Source: Aquabacterium lacunae
Lineage (GTDB): Bacteria > Pseudomonadota > Gammaproteobacteria > Burkholderiales > Burkholderiaceae_C
NCBI RefSeq assembly: GCF_004310865.1
Contig: NZ_SIXI01000006.1
Location: forward strand, 168,231 to 232,230
Length of the DNA stretch: 64,000 nucleotides
Direction of reading: 5' to 3'
The notes below the pieces were generated by a model. That model did no database searches, was not told where the DNA came from, and worked only from the letters and a program-made list of their open reading frames with translations. Both the position numbers and the translations under genes were made by a program. Shown here one piece after another: positions 36,132-45,676 of this stretch. The first letter of the stretch is position 1, and each line of letters opens with the position of its first letter.

Positions 36132-39100
36132 GTGTTGCCCCATTACGCCGAGCTGCATTGCGCGTCGAACCTGAGCTTCCTGCGAGGTGCCTCGCACCCG
36201 CAAGAGCTGATCGACCGTGCGCTGGCCTTGGGCTATCAGGCCCTGGCCTTGACCGATGACTGCTCGGTCAGCGGCGTGGTGCGCGCCCACCTGGCTTTGC
36301 GGCAGGCCCGGCAGCACCCGGCCACCGCCATCCAGGCACTGGCCTTCAAGCTGCTGGTGGGGGCCGAGTTCACCGTGCGCGCACCCGAGGGCATGCCGCA
36401 GTTCCGACTGGTCATGCACGCCATGCACCGCGAGGGTTACGGGCAGCTGTGCGAGTTCATCACGCGGGTGCGTCGTGCCTCACCGGTCAAAGGGCAGTAC
36501 CAGCTCACGCAGGCCCAAGTGATCGAAAGTGCCCGGGCCGGCAGGCTCAGCGGTGTGCGTGTGCTCATGGCCCTGCCTCGCCTGGCCCATGAGGCGCCTG
36601 AAGTGGGGCTGGGCCCCGATGTGTCTCGCCAGGTGGCCTGGCTGCGACAGTGCTTTGACGACCGCTGTGGCCTGGCCCTGAGCCTGCACCACGAGGTCGA
36701 TGACGTCGTGTGGCTGCGCACCTTGCGCGCGTTGGCTCAGACCCATGGCGTGCCCCTGGTGGCCACAGGTGACGTGCTCATGCACGCCCGCTCCCGCAAA
36801 CCCCTGCAGGATGTGCTCACCGCCATCCGCCTGGGCAAGCCCCTGCCTGAATGCGGCTGGGCCCTGCGCCCCCATGCCGAACAGCACCTGCGCAGTCGCC
36901 TGAGCCTGAGCCAGCGTTACCCGCCCGACACCCTGCAGGCAGCCTGCGACTGGGCGGCCCAGTGCCACTTCAGCCTTGACGAGTTGCGCTACGAATACCC
37001 CGAAGAAGTGGTGCCCGAAGGCCAGAGCCCTGCCAGCCACTTGCGCCAGCTCACCTACGAGGGTGTGCCTGTGCGCTTCCCGCAAGGCCTGCCTGAGGGG
37101 GTGCGCGCCCAGATCGAGCACGAGCTGGCCCTGATCACCGAGCTGGGCTACGAAAAGTACTTCCTCACGGTGCACGACATCGTGCGCTTTGCGCGGGGCC
37201 AGGGCATCTTGTGCCAGGGGCGCGGCAGCGCGGCCAACTCGGCCGTGTGCTACTGCCTGGGCATCACCGAGGTCGACCCCTCCCGCACCTCCGTGCTGTT
37301 CGAGCGCTTCATCTCGAAAGAACGCAACGAGCCGCCCGACATCGACGTCGATTTTGAACACCAGCGCCGCGAAGAAGTCATCCAGTACCTGTACCGCAAG
37401 TACGGGCGCGATCGCACGGCACTCACGGCCACCCTGATTTCGTACCAGAAACGCAGCGCGCTGCGGGATGTGGGCAAGGCCCTGGGCTTTGATGCCCACA
37501 CCATCGCGCAGGCCAGCGGCAATGTGCAGTGGTGGGACGGCATGCGCGCCCTGCCCGAGCGCCTGGCCGAAATCGGGCTCGATCCGGCCGACCGCCGCGT
37601 GCAGCAATGGATGGAGCTCACGGCCGTGCTGGTGGGTTTTCCGCGTCACCTGAGCCAGCACACCGGTGGCTTCGTGATCGCGCGCGACCTGCTGTGCCGC
37701 ATGGTGCCCATCGAGAACGCGGCCATGCCCGACCGCAGTGTCATCCAGTGGGACAAGGACGACCTCGATGCGCTGGGCCTGCTCAAGGTGGACGTGCTGG
37801 CCCTGGGCATGCTGACGGCCTTGCGTCTCTCGCTCGACCTGATTGCGCAACGCCGTGGTCAGCCACCCGGCAGCTTCCGCCTGCAGGACATACCCGCCGA
37901 AGACCCTGCCACCTACGACATGATCTGCCAGGCCGACACCATTGGCGTCTTCCAGATCGAAAGCCGGGCGCAGATGAGCATGCTGCCCCGCCTGCGGCCC
38001 CGGCGCTTTTACGACCTGGTGATCGAGGTGGCGCTGGTGAGGCCTGGACCCATTCAGGGCGGCATGGTGCACCCTTACCTGCGGAGGCGTCAGGGCCTGG
38101 AAGCCATCGACTACCCCAAGGGGCTGGAGCCTGCGCTCGAGCGCACCCTGGGCGTGCCCATCTTCCAGGAACAGGTGATGCAGGTGGCCGTGATCGCCGC
38201 CGGCTTCAGCCCGGGCGAAGCCGATGCCCTGCGCCGCGCCATGGCGGCCTGGCGCCGCAAGGGCGCGGTCGACCGTTTCTACAACCGCATCGTGCAGGGC
38301 ATGCGCGAGCGTGGCTACAGCGAGGCCTTTGCCGAGCAGATCTTCAAGCAGATCGAAGGCTTTGGTTCTTACGGCTTTCCGGAATCGCACGCGGCCAGCT
38401 TCGCCTTGCTGGTCTATGCCAGCGCCTGGGTGAAGTGCCATGAGCCAGCCGCCTTCCTGTGCGGCCTGCTCAATGCCCAGCCCCTGGGCTTTTATTCACC
38501 CAGCCAGCTGGTGCAGGACGCGCGCCGGCATGGCGTGCAGGTGCTGCCGCCCGATGTGCAGCACAGCGACTGGCTCAGCACGCTGGAGCCTGCCACCATG
38601 TGCACCTCAGAAGGGTCACGCGATGGCCGTGCAGAGGCACCACTGGCGGTGCGACTGGGCCTGCACCTCGTGGCGGGGGTGTCGCAACGGGTGGGCGAAG
38701 CCATCGTGGCGGCGCGGCGGCAGGTCCCTGAAGGTGCGCTGGGCTCGGTCGATGCCCTGGTGCGCAGCGCCCGCCTGGAGCAGGCCGAAGTGCGGGCCCT
38801 GGCCGCTGCCGATGCGCTGCGCAGCCTGGCAGGACACCGCCGCCAGCAGGTGTGGGAAGCCAGCGCACAGCACCGCCCCCCCGCCCTGTTGCGCGAAGCG
38901 CCGGTGCACGAAGCCCCGCTGGTGCTGCCTGAAAGCCCCGAGGGCGAAAACATCGTGCACGACTACGCCACGCTGGGCCTGACCCTGCGCCGCCACCCGC
39001 TGGCCCTGCTGCGCCCCATGTTGGCGGCCGAGCGCCTGCTGTCGGCCGCCCAGTTGCATGACTTCCCGAACGGCCGGCTGGCCCGTGCGTGCGGCATCGT

Positions 39101-39356
39101 GACCGTGCGGCAGCAACCGGGCACCGCCTCCGGCGTGGTCTTCGTGACCCTGGAAGACGAGACCGGTAACGTCAACGTGATCGTCTGGCCGCACCTGAAG
39201 GAAAAGCAGCGGCGCGAACTGGTGCACGCCCGACTGCTGGCCGTGTATGGGGTGTGGCAGCGCGAAGGCGAAGTGCGCCACCTCGTGGCCCATCGCCTGC
39301 GCGACCTCACGCCCTGGCTTGGGCGGCTGAACACGCACAGCCGCGATTTCCATTGA
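36132..39356 (+). CDS. dnaE2: Error-prone DNA polymerase DnaE2
   Basis: 1074-residue C-family polymerase for SOS mutagenesis. N-terminal PHP domain (YAELHCASNLSFLRGASHP), catalytic acidic motif DIDVDF (~403-408), palm and finger region (IFQEQVMQ, PESHAASFALLVYASAW), and a C-terminal OB fold (GIVTVRQQPGTASGVVFVTLEDETG). GTG at 36132 opens the frame at the family's usual position; the preceding ORF region has no other start. It ends the imu operon. Expression is controlled by the LexA box at 33834. Confidence 0.95.
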   Translation: MLPHYAELHCASNLSFLRGASHPQELIDRALALGYQALALTDDCSVSGVVRAHLALRQARQHPATAIQALAFKLLVGAEFTVRAPEGMPQFRLVMHAMHREGYGQLCEFITRVRRASPVKGQYQLTQAQVIESARAGRLSGVRVLMALPRLAHEAPEVGLGPDVSRQVAWLRQCFDDRCGLALSLHHEVDDVVWLRTLRALAQTHGVPLVATGDVLMHARSRKPLQDVLTAIRLGKPLPECGWALRPHAEQHLRSRLSLSQRYPPDTLQAACDWAAQCHFSLDELRYEYPEEVVPEGQSPASHLRQLTYEGVPVRFPQGLPEGVRAQIEHELALITELGYEKYFLTVHDIVRFARGQGILCQGRGSAANSAVCYCLGITEVDPSRTSVLFERFISKERNEPPDIDVDFEHQRREEVIQYLYRKYGRDRTALTATLISYQKRSALRDVGKALGFDAHTIAQASGNVQWWDGMRALPERLAEIGLDPADRRVQQWMELTAVLVGFPRHLSQHTGGFVIARDLLCRMVPIENAAMPDRSVIQWDKDDLDALGLLKVDVLALGMLTALRLSLDLIAQRRGQPPGSFRLQDIPAEDPATYDMICQADTIGVFQIESRAQMSMLPRLRPRRFYDLVIEVALVRPGPIQGGMVHPYLRRRQGLEAIDYPKGLEPALERTLGVPIFQEQVMQVAVIAAGFSPGEADALRRAMAAWRRKGAVDRFYNRIVQGMRERGYSEAFAEQIFKQIEGFGSYGFPESHAASFALLVYASAWVKCHEPAAFLCGLLNAQPLGFYSPSQLVQDARRHGVQVLPPDVQHSDWLSTLEPATMCTSEGSRDGRAEAPLAVRLGLHLVAGVSQRVGEAIVAARRQVPEGALGSVDALVRSARLEQAEVRALAAADALRSLAGHRRQQVWEASAQHRPPALLREAPVHEAPLVLPESPEGENIVHDYATLGLTLRRHPLALLRPMLAAERLLSAAQLHDFPNGRLARACGIVTVRQQPGTASGVVFVTLEDETGNVNVIVWPHLKEKQRRELVHARLLAVYGVWQREGEVRHLVAHRLRDLTPWLGRLNTHSRDFH

Positions 39357-39401
39357 GTGCGCGCTGGCTGGGGCCTCGCATCCAGGCTTGATCCGAACAT
39401 G

Positions 39402-39429
39402 AAAAAGCCCCGCGGGGTGAGCGCGGGGC
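39402..39429 (-). terminator. Rho-independent terminator after lpdA (minus strand)
   Basis: Stem GCCCCGC / GCGGGGC with 9-base loop; read on the minus strand it is followed by five T residues. It lies 53 bases beyond the lpdA stop and between the converging dnaE2 and lpdA genes. Confidence 0.8.
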
Positions 39430-39482
39430 GATCGTGGTGCTGACGGGCTGAAGGCTCAGCCTTCAGTGCTTGCCAGGGGGGC

Positions 39483-41324
39483 TCAGCGCTTTTTCACCGG
39501 CGGCAGGTCGGTGCATGAACCATGCGCAGCTTCTGCGGCCAGGCCAATGCTTTCGCCCAGCGTGGGGTGAGGGTGGATGGTCTTGCCGATATCGACTTCA
39601 TCCGCGCCCATCTCGATGGCCAGGGCCACCTCGCCGATCATGTCGCCCGCGTTCATGCCGACGATGCCACCGCCCACGATGCGGCCGGTTTCTTCATCGA
39701 ACAGCAGCTTGGTGAAGCCTTCCGAACGGCCATTGGCCAGCGCGCGGCCCGAAGCACTCCAGGGGAACAGGCCCTTGTGCACCTTCTTGCCCTGCGCCTT
39801 GGCCTGCTCTTCGGTCAGGCCCACCCAGGCGATCTCGGGGTCGGTGTAGGCCACCGACGGGATCACGCGGGCGTCGAACGCTGCGCGGGCCAGCTTCTCG
39901 TCACCCAGCAACTCGCCTGCGATCACTTCGGCCGCCACATGGCTCTCGTGCACCGCCTTGTGCGCCAGCATGGGCTGGCCCACCAGGTCGCCGATGGCAA
40001 ACAGGCTGGGCACGTTGGTGCGCATCTGCACGTCCACGGGCACGAAACCACGCTCGTTGACGGTCAGGCCCGCGCTGTCGGCGCCGATCTTGCGGCCATT
40101 GGGCGAGCGGCCCACGGCTTGCAACACCAGGTCGTACACGCCAGCTTCAGGGGCCGGCTGCCCTTCCTTGGCCGAGGCGAAGCTCACCTTGATGCCTTCG
40201 GGGGTGGCTTCGGCCGCCACGGTCTTGGTGCTCAGCATCACGCGGTCGAAGCGCGGCGCGTTGTGCTTTTCCCAAACCTTGACCAGGTCGCGGTCGGCGC
40301 CTGGCATGAGGCCTTCGCCCATCTCGACCACGTCGATGCGGGCCCCCAGCGTGGAATACACCGTACCCATTTCCAGGCCGATGATGCCGCCGCCGATGAC
40401 CAGCATCTTCTTGGGCACAAAGGGCAGCGCCAGCGCACCGGTGGAATCGACCACGCGCGGGTCATCCGGCAGGAAAGGCAGGCGCACGGCCTGCGAACCT
40501 GCCGCCAAAATCGCGCGCTTGAAGGTGATCGTGCGGTTTTCGCCGGTCTTGTCCTGCGCGTCGCCCGTGGTCACTTCCACCGTCAGGCTGTGCGGGCCGG
40601 TCAGCATGCCATAGCCGCGCACGATCTCGACCTTGCGCGCCTTGGCCATGAAGGCCAGGCCACCGGTGAGCTTGCCGGTCACGCCCGACTTGTGCGTGCG
40701 CAGCTTGTCGAGGTTCAACTCGGGCTTGCCGTAGCTCACGCCCAGGGCTTCGAAGTGCGAGACCTCATCCATCACGGCGGCCACGTGCAGCAGCGCCTTC
40801 GACGGGATGCAGCCCACGTTCAGGCACACGCCGCCCAAGGTGGCGTAACGCTCGACCAGCATCACCTTCAGGCCCAGGTCGGCGGCGCGGAAGGCGGCCG
40901 AGTAGCCGCCGGGGCCACCACCCAGCACCACCACGTCGCAATCTGTGTTGGCAGGCGCGTTGACGGGTGCAACGTTCGAGGCTGCCGGAGCAGTTGCGGA
41001 GGCGGCAGCCGGTGCTGGCGCAGCAACAGGTGCGGGCGCTGCAGCAGCCGGGGCCAGTGCGGCAGCAGGCGCTGCAGCACCCTCACCCGCCGCTTCCAGC
41101 ATCAGGATGGGCTTGCCTTGCCCCACGCGCTCACCCAGCTTGACCAGGATCTCGCGCACCACGCCGGCTTGCGGCGCGGGCACTTCCATCGAGGCTTTGT
41201 CAGATTCGAGTGTGATCAGGCTTTGCTCAGCCGCAATGGTGTCGCCTACTTTCACCAGGATCTCGATGATCGCGGCGTCGGCGATGTCGCCCAGATCGGG
41301 CACGGGCACTTGGATCAGAGCCAT
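39483..41324 (-). CDS. lpdA: Dihydrolipoyl dehydrogenase (E3) with N-terminal lipoyl domain
   Basis: 613-residue E3 of pyruvate dehydrogenase. An N-terminal lipoyl domain (Lys43 in SDKASME) is followed by an Ala/Pro linker (~80-127), then the FAD enzyme: GGGPGG (135-140), redox pair Cys167/Cys172 (CLNVGC), and the His-Glu of [10 protein letters not shown] (His586, Glu591). Lipoyl-E3 fusion is typical of betaproteobacteria such as Ralstonia. It lies 16 bases after aceF. It should regenerate lipoate of E2 using NAD+. Confidence 0.94.
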   Translation of the reverse strand: MALIQVPVPDLGDIADAAIIEILVKVGDTIAAEQSLITLESDKASMEVPAPQAGVVREILVKLGERVGQGKPILMLEAAGEGAAAPAAALAPAAAAPAPVAAPAPAAASATAPAASNVAPVNAPANTDCDVVVLGGGPGGYSAAFRAADLGLKVMLVERYATLGGVCLNVGCIPSKALLHVAAVMDEVSHFEALGVSYGKPELNLDKLRTHKSGVTGKLTGGLAFMAKARKVEIVRGYGMLTGPHSLTVEVTTGDAQDKTGENRTITFKRAILAAGSQAVRLPFLPDDPRVVDSTGALALPFVPKKMLVIGGGIIGLEMGTVYSTLGARIDVVEMGEGLMPGADRDLVKVWEKHNAPRFDRVMLSTKTVAAEATPEGIKVSFASAKEGQPAPEAGVYDLVLQAVGRSPNGRKIGADSAGLTVNERGFVPVDVQMRTNVPSLFAIGDLVGQPMLAHKAVHESHVAAEVIAGELLGDEKLARAAFDARVIPSVAYTDPEIAWVGLTEEQAKAQGKKVHKGLFPWSASGRALANGRSEGFTKLLFDEETGRIVGGGIVGMNAGDMIGEVALAIEMGADEVDIGKTIHPHPTLGESIGLAAEAAHGSCTDLPPVKKR

Positions 41325-41340
41325 GTCGTGTCCTTTCCGG

Positions 41341-42714
41341 TCAGACCAGCGCGCGGCGGAAATCCGCCAGCAGCGCAGCCAGGTGAGCGTTGAACTTGGC
41401 CGCAGCCGCCCCGTCGATGACGCGGTGGTCGTAGCTCAGGCTCAGCGGCAGCATCAGGCGCGGCTGGAAGGCCTTGCCGTCCCACACGGGCTTCATGGCT
41501 GCACGGCACACACCCAGAATGGCCACTTCAGGCGCATTGATGATGGGCGTGAAGGTGGTGCCCCCGAAACCGCCCAGCGACGAGATCGAGAAGCAGCCGC
41601 CCGACATCTCGGCCGGGCTCAGCTTGCCTTCGCGGGCCTTGGCCGCCAGCGCCGCGGTTTCCAGCGCCAGCTGGCTGATGGACTTCTGGTCCACATCGCG
41701 GATCACTGGCACCACCAGGCCGTTGGGCGTGTCGGCCGCAAAGCCGATGTGCACGTAGTTCTTCAGCACCAGGTCGTCGCCATCGAGCGAGGCGTTGAAC
41801 TGCGGGAACTTGCGCAGCGTCACGGCACAGGCCTTGAGCAGGAAAGCCAGCATCGTGAACTTGGTGCCCGCCTTGGCGTGCTCACCATTGAGCTGCACGC
41901 GGAAGGCCTCCAGCTCGGTGATGTCGGCCTCTTCGTTGTTGGTGACGTGGGGAATGCGCACCCAGTTGCGGTGCAGGTTCGCGCCCGAGATCTTCTTGAT
42001 GCGCGACAGCGGCTGGCGCTCGACCGGGCCGAACTTGGTGAAGTCGACCTTGGGCCAGGGCAGCAGGGTCATGCCGCCCAGGTCGGCCGAACCCGCGCCC
42101 GCGGCGCCACCGGCCGGTGCACCCGAAGCGCCCACCGAGACGGCACCCGAGACCACACCCTTGACGAAGTTCTGCACGTCGCCATGCGTGATGCGGCCCT
42201 TGGGACCCGAACCGGGCACGCGTTCCAGCGGCACGCCCAGTTCGCGCGCAAAGCGGCGCACCGAAGGCGAGGCATGGGGCACGGTGCCCGCAGCGGGCAG
42301 CGGCGAAGCGGCCACGGCCGCGGTGGGGTGCGACTTGGTGTCGGCAGCAGGTGCCGCGGCCGCGGGCGCTGCAGACACCGCAGGGGCTGGTGCCGGAGCG
42401 GTGGCAGCCACAGGTGCCGGTGCCGGTGTGAGGGCGTTGGCAGCAGCCGGTGCGGGCGCAGCCACGGCGGCGCCGTCCGCCACTTCCAGGATGGCGACCA
42501 GCGAGCCCATGCTCACCTTGTCGCCCAGTTTCACTTTCAGCTCCTTGATCACGCCGCCGTGGGCAGACGGCACTTCCATCGAGGCCTTGTCGCTTTCGAT
42601 GGTGATCAGGCTTTGCTCAGGTTTGATGGTGTCGCCGGCCTTGACCAGCAGTTCGATCACGGCCGCATCGGAGACGTCTCCGATGTCCGGCACGCTCAGT
42701 TCAATCGTTGCCAT
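41341..42714 (-). CDS. aceF: Dihydrolipoyllysine acetyltransferase (E2)
   Basis: 457-residue E2 core of pyruvate dehydrogenase. One lipoyl domain (Lys43, [10 protein letters not shown]), an Ala/Pro-rich linker (~80-145), the peripheral subunit-binding domain ([10 protein letters not shown]...[12 protein letters not shown], ~150-190) and the catalytic domain with DHRVIDG (His430, Asp434). Enteric E2 has three lipoyl domains; the single-lipoyl form is normal here, the second being carried by E3. Start ATG 42714, 104 bases after aceE, so it may have a secondary promoter. Confidence 0.94.
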   Translation of the reverse strand: MATIELSVPDIGDVSDAAVIELLVKAGDTIKPEQSLITIESDKASMEVPSAHGGVIKELKVKLGDKVSMGSLVAILEVADGAAVAAPAPAAANALTPAPAPVAATAPAPAPAVSAAPAAAAPAADTKSHPTAAVAASPLPAAGTVPHASPSVRRFARELGVPLERVPGSGPKGRITHGDVQNFVKGVVSGAVSVGASGAPAGGAAGAGSADLGGMTLLPWPKVDFTKFGPVERQPLSRIKKISGANLHRNWVRIPHVTNNEEADITELEAFRVQLNGEHAKAGTKFTMLAFLLKACAVTLRKFPQFNASLDGDDLVLKNYVHIGFAADTPNGLVVPVIRDVDQKSISQLALETAALAAKAREGKLSPAEMSGGCFSISSLGGFGGTTFTPIINAPEVAILGVCRAAMKPVWDGKAFQPRLMLPLSLSYDHRVIDGAAAAKFNAHLAALLADFRRALV

Positions 42715-42818
42715 GGTGTGGACTTTCCAATTCAGTTCGAGAAAGACGAAGGTGCACCGCGGTGCCTGGGCTGCCAGCAGGGCCCGCCGACCACACGGTC
42801 AGCCAGCCCCGCGGCGCA

Positions 42819-45518
42819 TCAGGCGTACAGCGGGTTCACCTTCTCCGTGTCGATGCCGTACTTGGCAATGGCCTCGGCCACCTTGGCCACAGGCACCAAG
42901 CCCTCGTCGGCCAGGCTCTTGAGCGCGGCCACGACGATGTAGTGACGGTTGATCTCGAAATGCTCTCGCAGGCGATAGCGGAAGTCCGAACGGCCGAAAC
43001 CGTCGGTGCCCAGGACCTTGAACGAACGGCCCTTGGGAATGTAGGCACGGATCTGCTCGGGCAGGGCCTTGACATAGTCGGTCGAAGCCACCACCGGGCC
43101 GCTGGTGCGGTTCAGCTGCTTCGTCACGAAGGCCTCACGCGGGGCTTCGGTCGGGTGCAGCAGGCTCCAGCGCTCGGCGTCCTGGCCGTCGCGGGCCAGC
43201 AGGTTGAAGCTCGGGCAGCTCCACACGTTGGCGCCCACGCCCCATTCGCTTTCCAGCAGTTCCTTGGCCGCCACCGACTCGCGCAGGATCGAGCCCGCAC
43301 CCAGCAGGTTGACCTGCGGCTTCAGCGACGCATCGGCATCCTGCAGCAGGTACATGCCCTGGATGATTTCGGCCTCGGTGCCCGGCTTCAGGCCCGGCTG
43401 TGCGTAGTTCTCGTTGAGCAGCGTCAGGTAGTAGAAGACGTTTTCCTGCTTCTCGACCATGCGCTTGAGGCCATCCTGGATGATCACGGCCACTTCGTGC
43501 GCGAAGCTGGGGTCGTAGCTCATGCAGTTCGGGATGGTGCCCGCCACCAGCTGGCTGTGGCCGTCTTCGTGCTGCAGGCCTTCACCGTTCAGCGTGGTGC
43601 GCCCCGAGGTGCCACCCAGCAGGAAGCCGCGCGCCTGCATGTCGCCAGCGGCCCAGGCCAGGTCGCCAATGCGTTGCAGCCCGAACATCGAGTAGTAGAT
43701 GTAGAACGGGATCATCACGCGGTTGTTCGTCGAGTACGACGTCGCTGCCGCGATCCACGAGCTCATGCCACCGGCTTCGTTGATGCCTTCCTGCAGGATC
43801 TGGCCGGCCTTGTCTTCGCGGTAGTACATGACCTGGTCCTTGTCGACCGGGGTGTATTTCTGGCCTTCCGGCGCGTAGATGCCGATCTGGCGGAACAGGC
43901 CTTCCATGCCGAAGGTGCGAGCCTCGTCCACCAGGATGGGCACCACACGCGGGCCCAGGTTGCTGTCACGCAGCAGCGGGGTCAGGCAGCGCACGAAGGC
44001 CTGGGTGGTCGAGATTTCGCGGCCCTCGGGCGTGGCTTCCAGCACGCTCTGGAAGGCGCTCAGGTCAGGCACAGGGAGGGTTTCTTCGGCCTTGGGGCGA
44101 CGCTTGGGCAGGTAACCGCCGAGGGCCTGACGGCGCTCGTGCAGGTAGCTCATTTCAGGCGTGTGCTCGGCCGGCTTGATGAAGGGCAGGTTCGGCAGCT
44201 CTTCGTCGGTCACCGGGATGTTGAAGCGGTCGCGGAAAGCCTTGATGTCCTCGTCGGTCAGCTTCTTGGTCTGGTGGGCCGTGTTCTTGGCCTCGCCGCT
44301 CTTGCCCATGCCGAAGCCCTTGACCGTCTTGATCAGCAGCACGGTGGGTTGGCCTTCGTGGTTCACGGCGGCGTGGTAAGCGGCATACACCTTCTGCGGG
44401 TCATGGCCGCCACGGTTCAGGCGCCAGATGTCATCGTCCGACAGACGGGCCACCATCTCGGCGGTCTTGGGGTCGCGGCCGAAGAAGTTCTTGCGCACGA
44501 AGGCGCCATCGTTGGCCTTGCAGGCCTGGTAGTCGCCGTCCACCATTTCCATCATGATGCGACGCAGCGTGCCGTCCTTGTCACGGGCCAGCAGCGGGTC
44601 CCAGTACGAGCCCCACAGCAGCTTGATCACGTTCCAGCCCGAGCCCCGGAACTCGCCTTCCAGCTCCTGCACGATCTTGCCGTTGCCGCGCACCGGGCCG
44701 TCCAGGCGCTGAAGGTTGCAGTTCACCACGAAGATCAGGTTGTCGAGCTTTTCGCGGGCGGCCAGGCCGATCGCACCCAGCGACTCGGGCTCGTCCATTT
44801 CGCCGTCACCGCAGAACACCCACACCTTGCGCTTGCTGGTGTCGGCAATGCCGCGTGCGTGCAGGTACTTCAGGAAGCGGGCCTGGTAGATGGCCATGAT
44901 GGGGCCCAGGCCCATCGACACGGTCGGGAACTGCCAGAACTCGGGCATCAGCTTGGGGTGCGGGTAGCTCGACAGCCCCTTGCCGCCCACTTCCTGGCGG
45001 AAATTGTTCAGTTGCTCCTCGGTGATGCGGCCTTCCAGGAAGGCGCGGGCGTAGATGCCGGGCGCCGAATGCCCCTGGATGTACAGCAGGTCGCCACCGT
45101 GGTCGGGCGAGTCACCATGCCAGAAATGATTGAAACCGATGCCCAGCATCGTGGCCAGCGAGGCGAAGGAGCTGATGTGCCCACCCAGGTCGCCGCCATC
45201 GGGCGGGTTGTGCCGGTTGGCCTTGACCACCATCGCCATGGCGTTCCAGCGCATGTAGTTGCGCAGGCGCTCTTCGATTTCGAGGTTGCCCGGGCAATGG
45301 GCCTCGTCTTCCGGGTTGATGGTGTTGACGTACGCCGTGGTGGCCGAGAACGGCATGTCGATGCCGGCCTGGCGGGCGTGGTCGAGAAGGCTCTCGAGCA
45401 GGTCGTGGGCGCGTGCGCGACCCTCGGTGTCGATGACGCCAGTCAAGGCGTCCAGCCATTCACGGGTTTCTTGAGGATCCAGGTCCGGGTTGGACAGGCT
45501 CGGATCGTAAGCAGACAT
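42819..45518 (-). CDS. aceE: Pyruvate dehydrogenase E1, homodimeric type
   Basis: 899-residue thiamine-diphosphate enzyme that decarboxylates pyruvate and reductively acetylates lipoate. Motifs: ThDP region GDGEMDEPES (GDG...N), AGxxxGR-like pieces, LGGTSGRTTLNGEGLQHEDGHS and TSYSTNNRVMIPFYIYYSMFG. Chosen start ATG 45518 has GGAGA upstream; the longer frame starts at 45599. First gene of the aceE-aceF-lpdA operon, diverging from a PAS histidine kinase gene. Confidence 0.95.
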   Translation of the reverse strand: MSAYDPSLSNPDLDPQETREWLDALTGVIDTEGRARAHDLLESLLDHARQAGIDMPFSATTAYVNTINPEDEAHCPGNLEIEERLRNYMRWNAMAMVVKANRHNPPDGGDLGGHISSFASLATMLGIGFNHFWHGDSPDHGGDLLYIQGHSAPGIYARAFLEGRITEEQLNNFRQEVGGKGLSSYPHPKLMPEFWQFPTVSMGLGPIMAIYQARFLKYLHARGIADTSKRKVWVFCGDGEMDEPESLGAIGLAAREKLDNLIFVVNCNLQRLDGPVRGNGKIVQELEGEFRGSGWNVIKLLWGSYWDPLLARDKDGTLRRIMMEMVDGDYQACKANDGAFVRKNFFGRDPKTAEMVARLSDDDIWRLNRGGHDPQKVYAAYHAAVNHEGQPTVLLIKTVKGFGMGKSGEAKNTAHQTKKLTDEDIKAFRDRFNIPVTDEELPNLPFIKPAEHTPEMSYLHERRQALGGYLPKRRPKAEETLPVPDLSAFQSVLEATPEGREISTTQAFVRCLTPLLRDSNLGPRVVPILVDEARTFGMEGLFRQIGIYAPEGQKYTPVDKDQVMYYREDKAGQILQEGINEAGGMSSWIAAATSYSTNNRVMIPFYIYYSMFGLQRIGDLAWAAGDMQARGFLLGGTSGRTTLNGEGLQHEDGHSQLVAGTIPNCMSYDPSFAHEVAVIIQDGLKRMVEKQENVFYYLTLLNENYAQPGLKPGTEAEIIQGMYLLQDADASLKPQVNLLGAGSILRESVAAKELLESEWGVGANVWSCPSFNLLARDGQDAERWSLLHPTEAPREAFVTKQLNRTSGPVVASTDYVKALPEQIRAYIPKGRSFKVLGTDGFGRSDFRYRLREHFEINRHYIVVAALKSLADEGLVPVAKVAEAIAKYGIDTEKVNPLYA

Positions 45519-45635
45519 GGGTGAAGTCTCCTGATGAATGGTCTCCTTCCGGAGTATGGAAGGCTTGACCTGACCATGCGCCACGGATAAGCGACGCATA
45601 GGCGGCCGAATTTAACCTCAATACCGGGTGCTTCC

Positions 45636-45651
45636 ATGTGGGTGTCCACAT
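45636..45651. promoter_or_regulatory. Inverted repeat ATGTGG-GTGT-CCACAT
   Basis: Perfect 6-bp arms in the 158-base divergent region between aceE and the histidine kinase gene, 26 bases before the kinase start. It may be a regulator site for one or both transcripts. Confidence 0.35.
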
Positions 45652-45676
45652 TTGCTGTTGCGCCGATAATTCAGCC

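Noticed and set aside
42708..45524. A 938-residue open frame on the plus strand inside aceE
   Set aside because: It is antisense to aceE, has a low-complexity His/Gln/Val-rich composition and no ribosome site.
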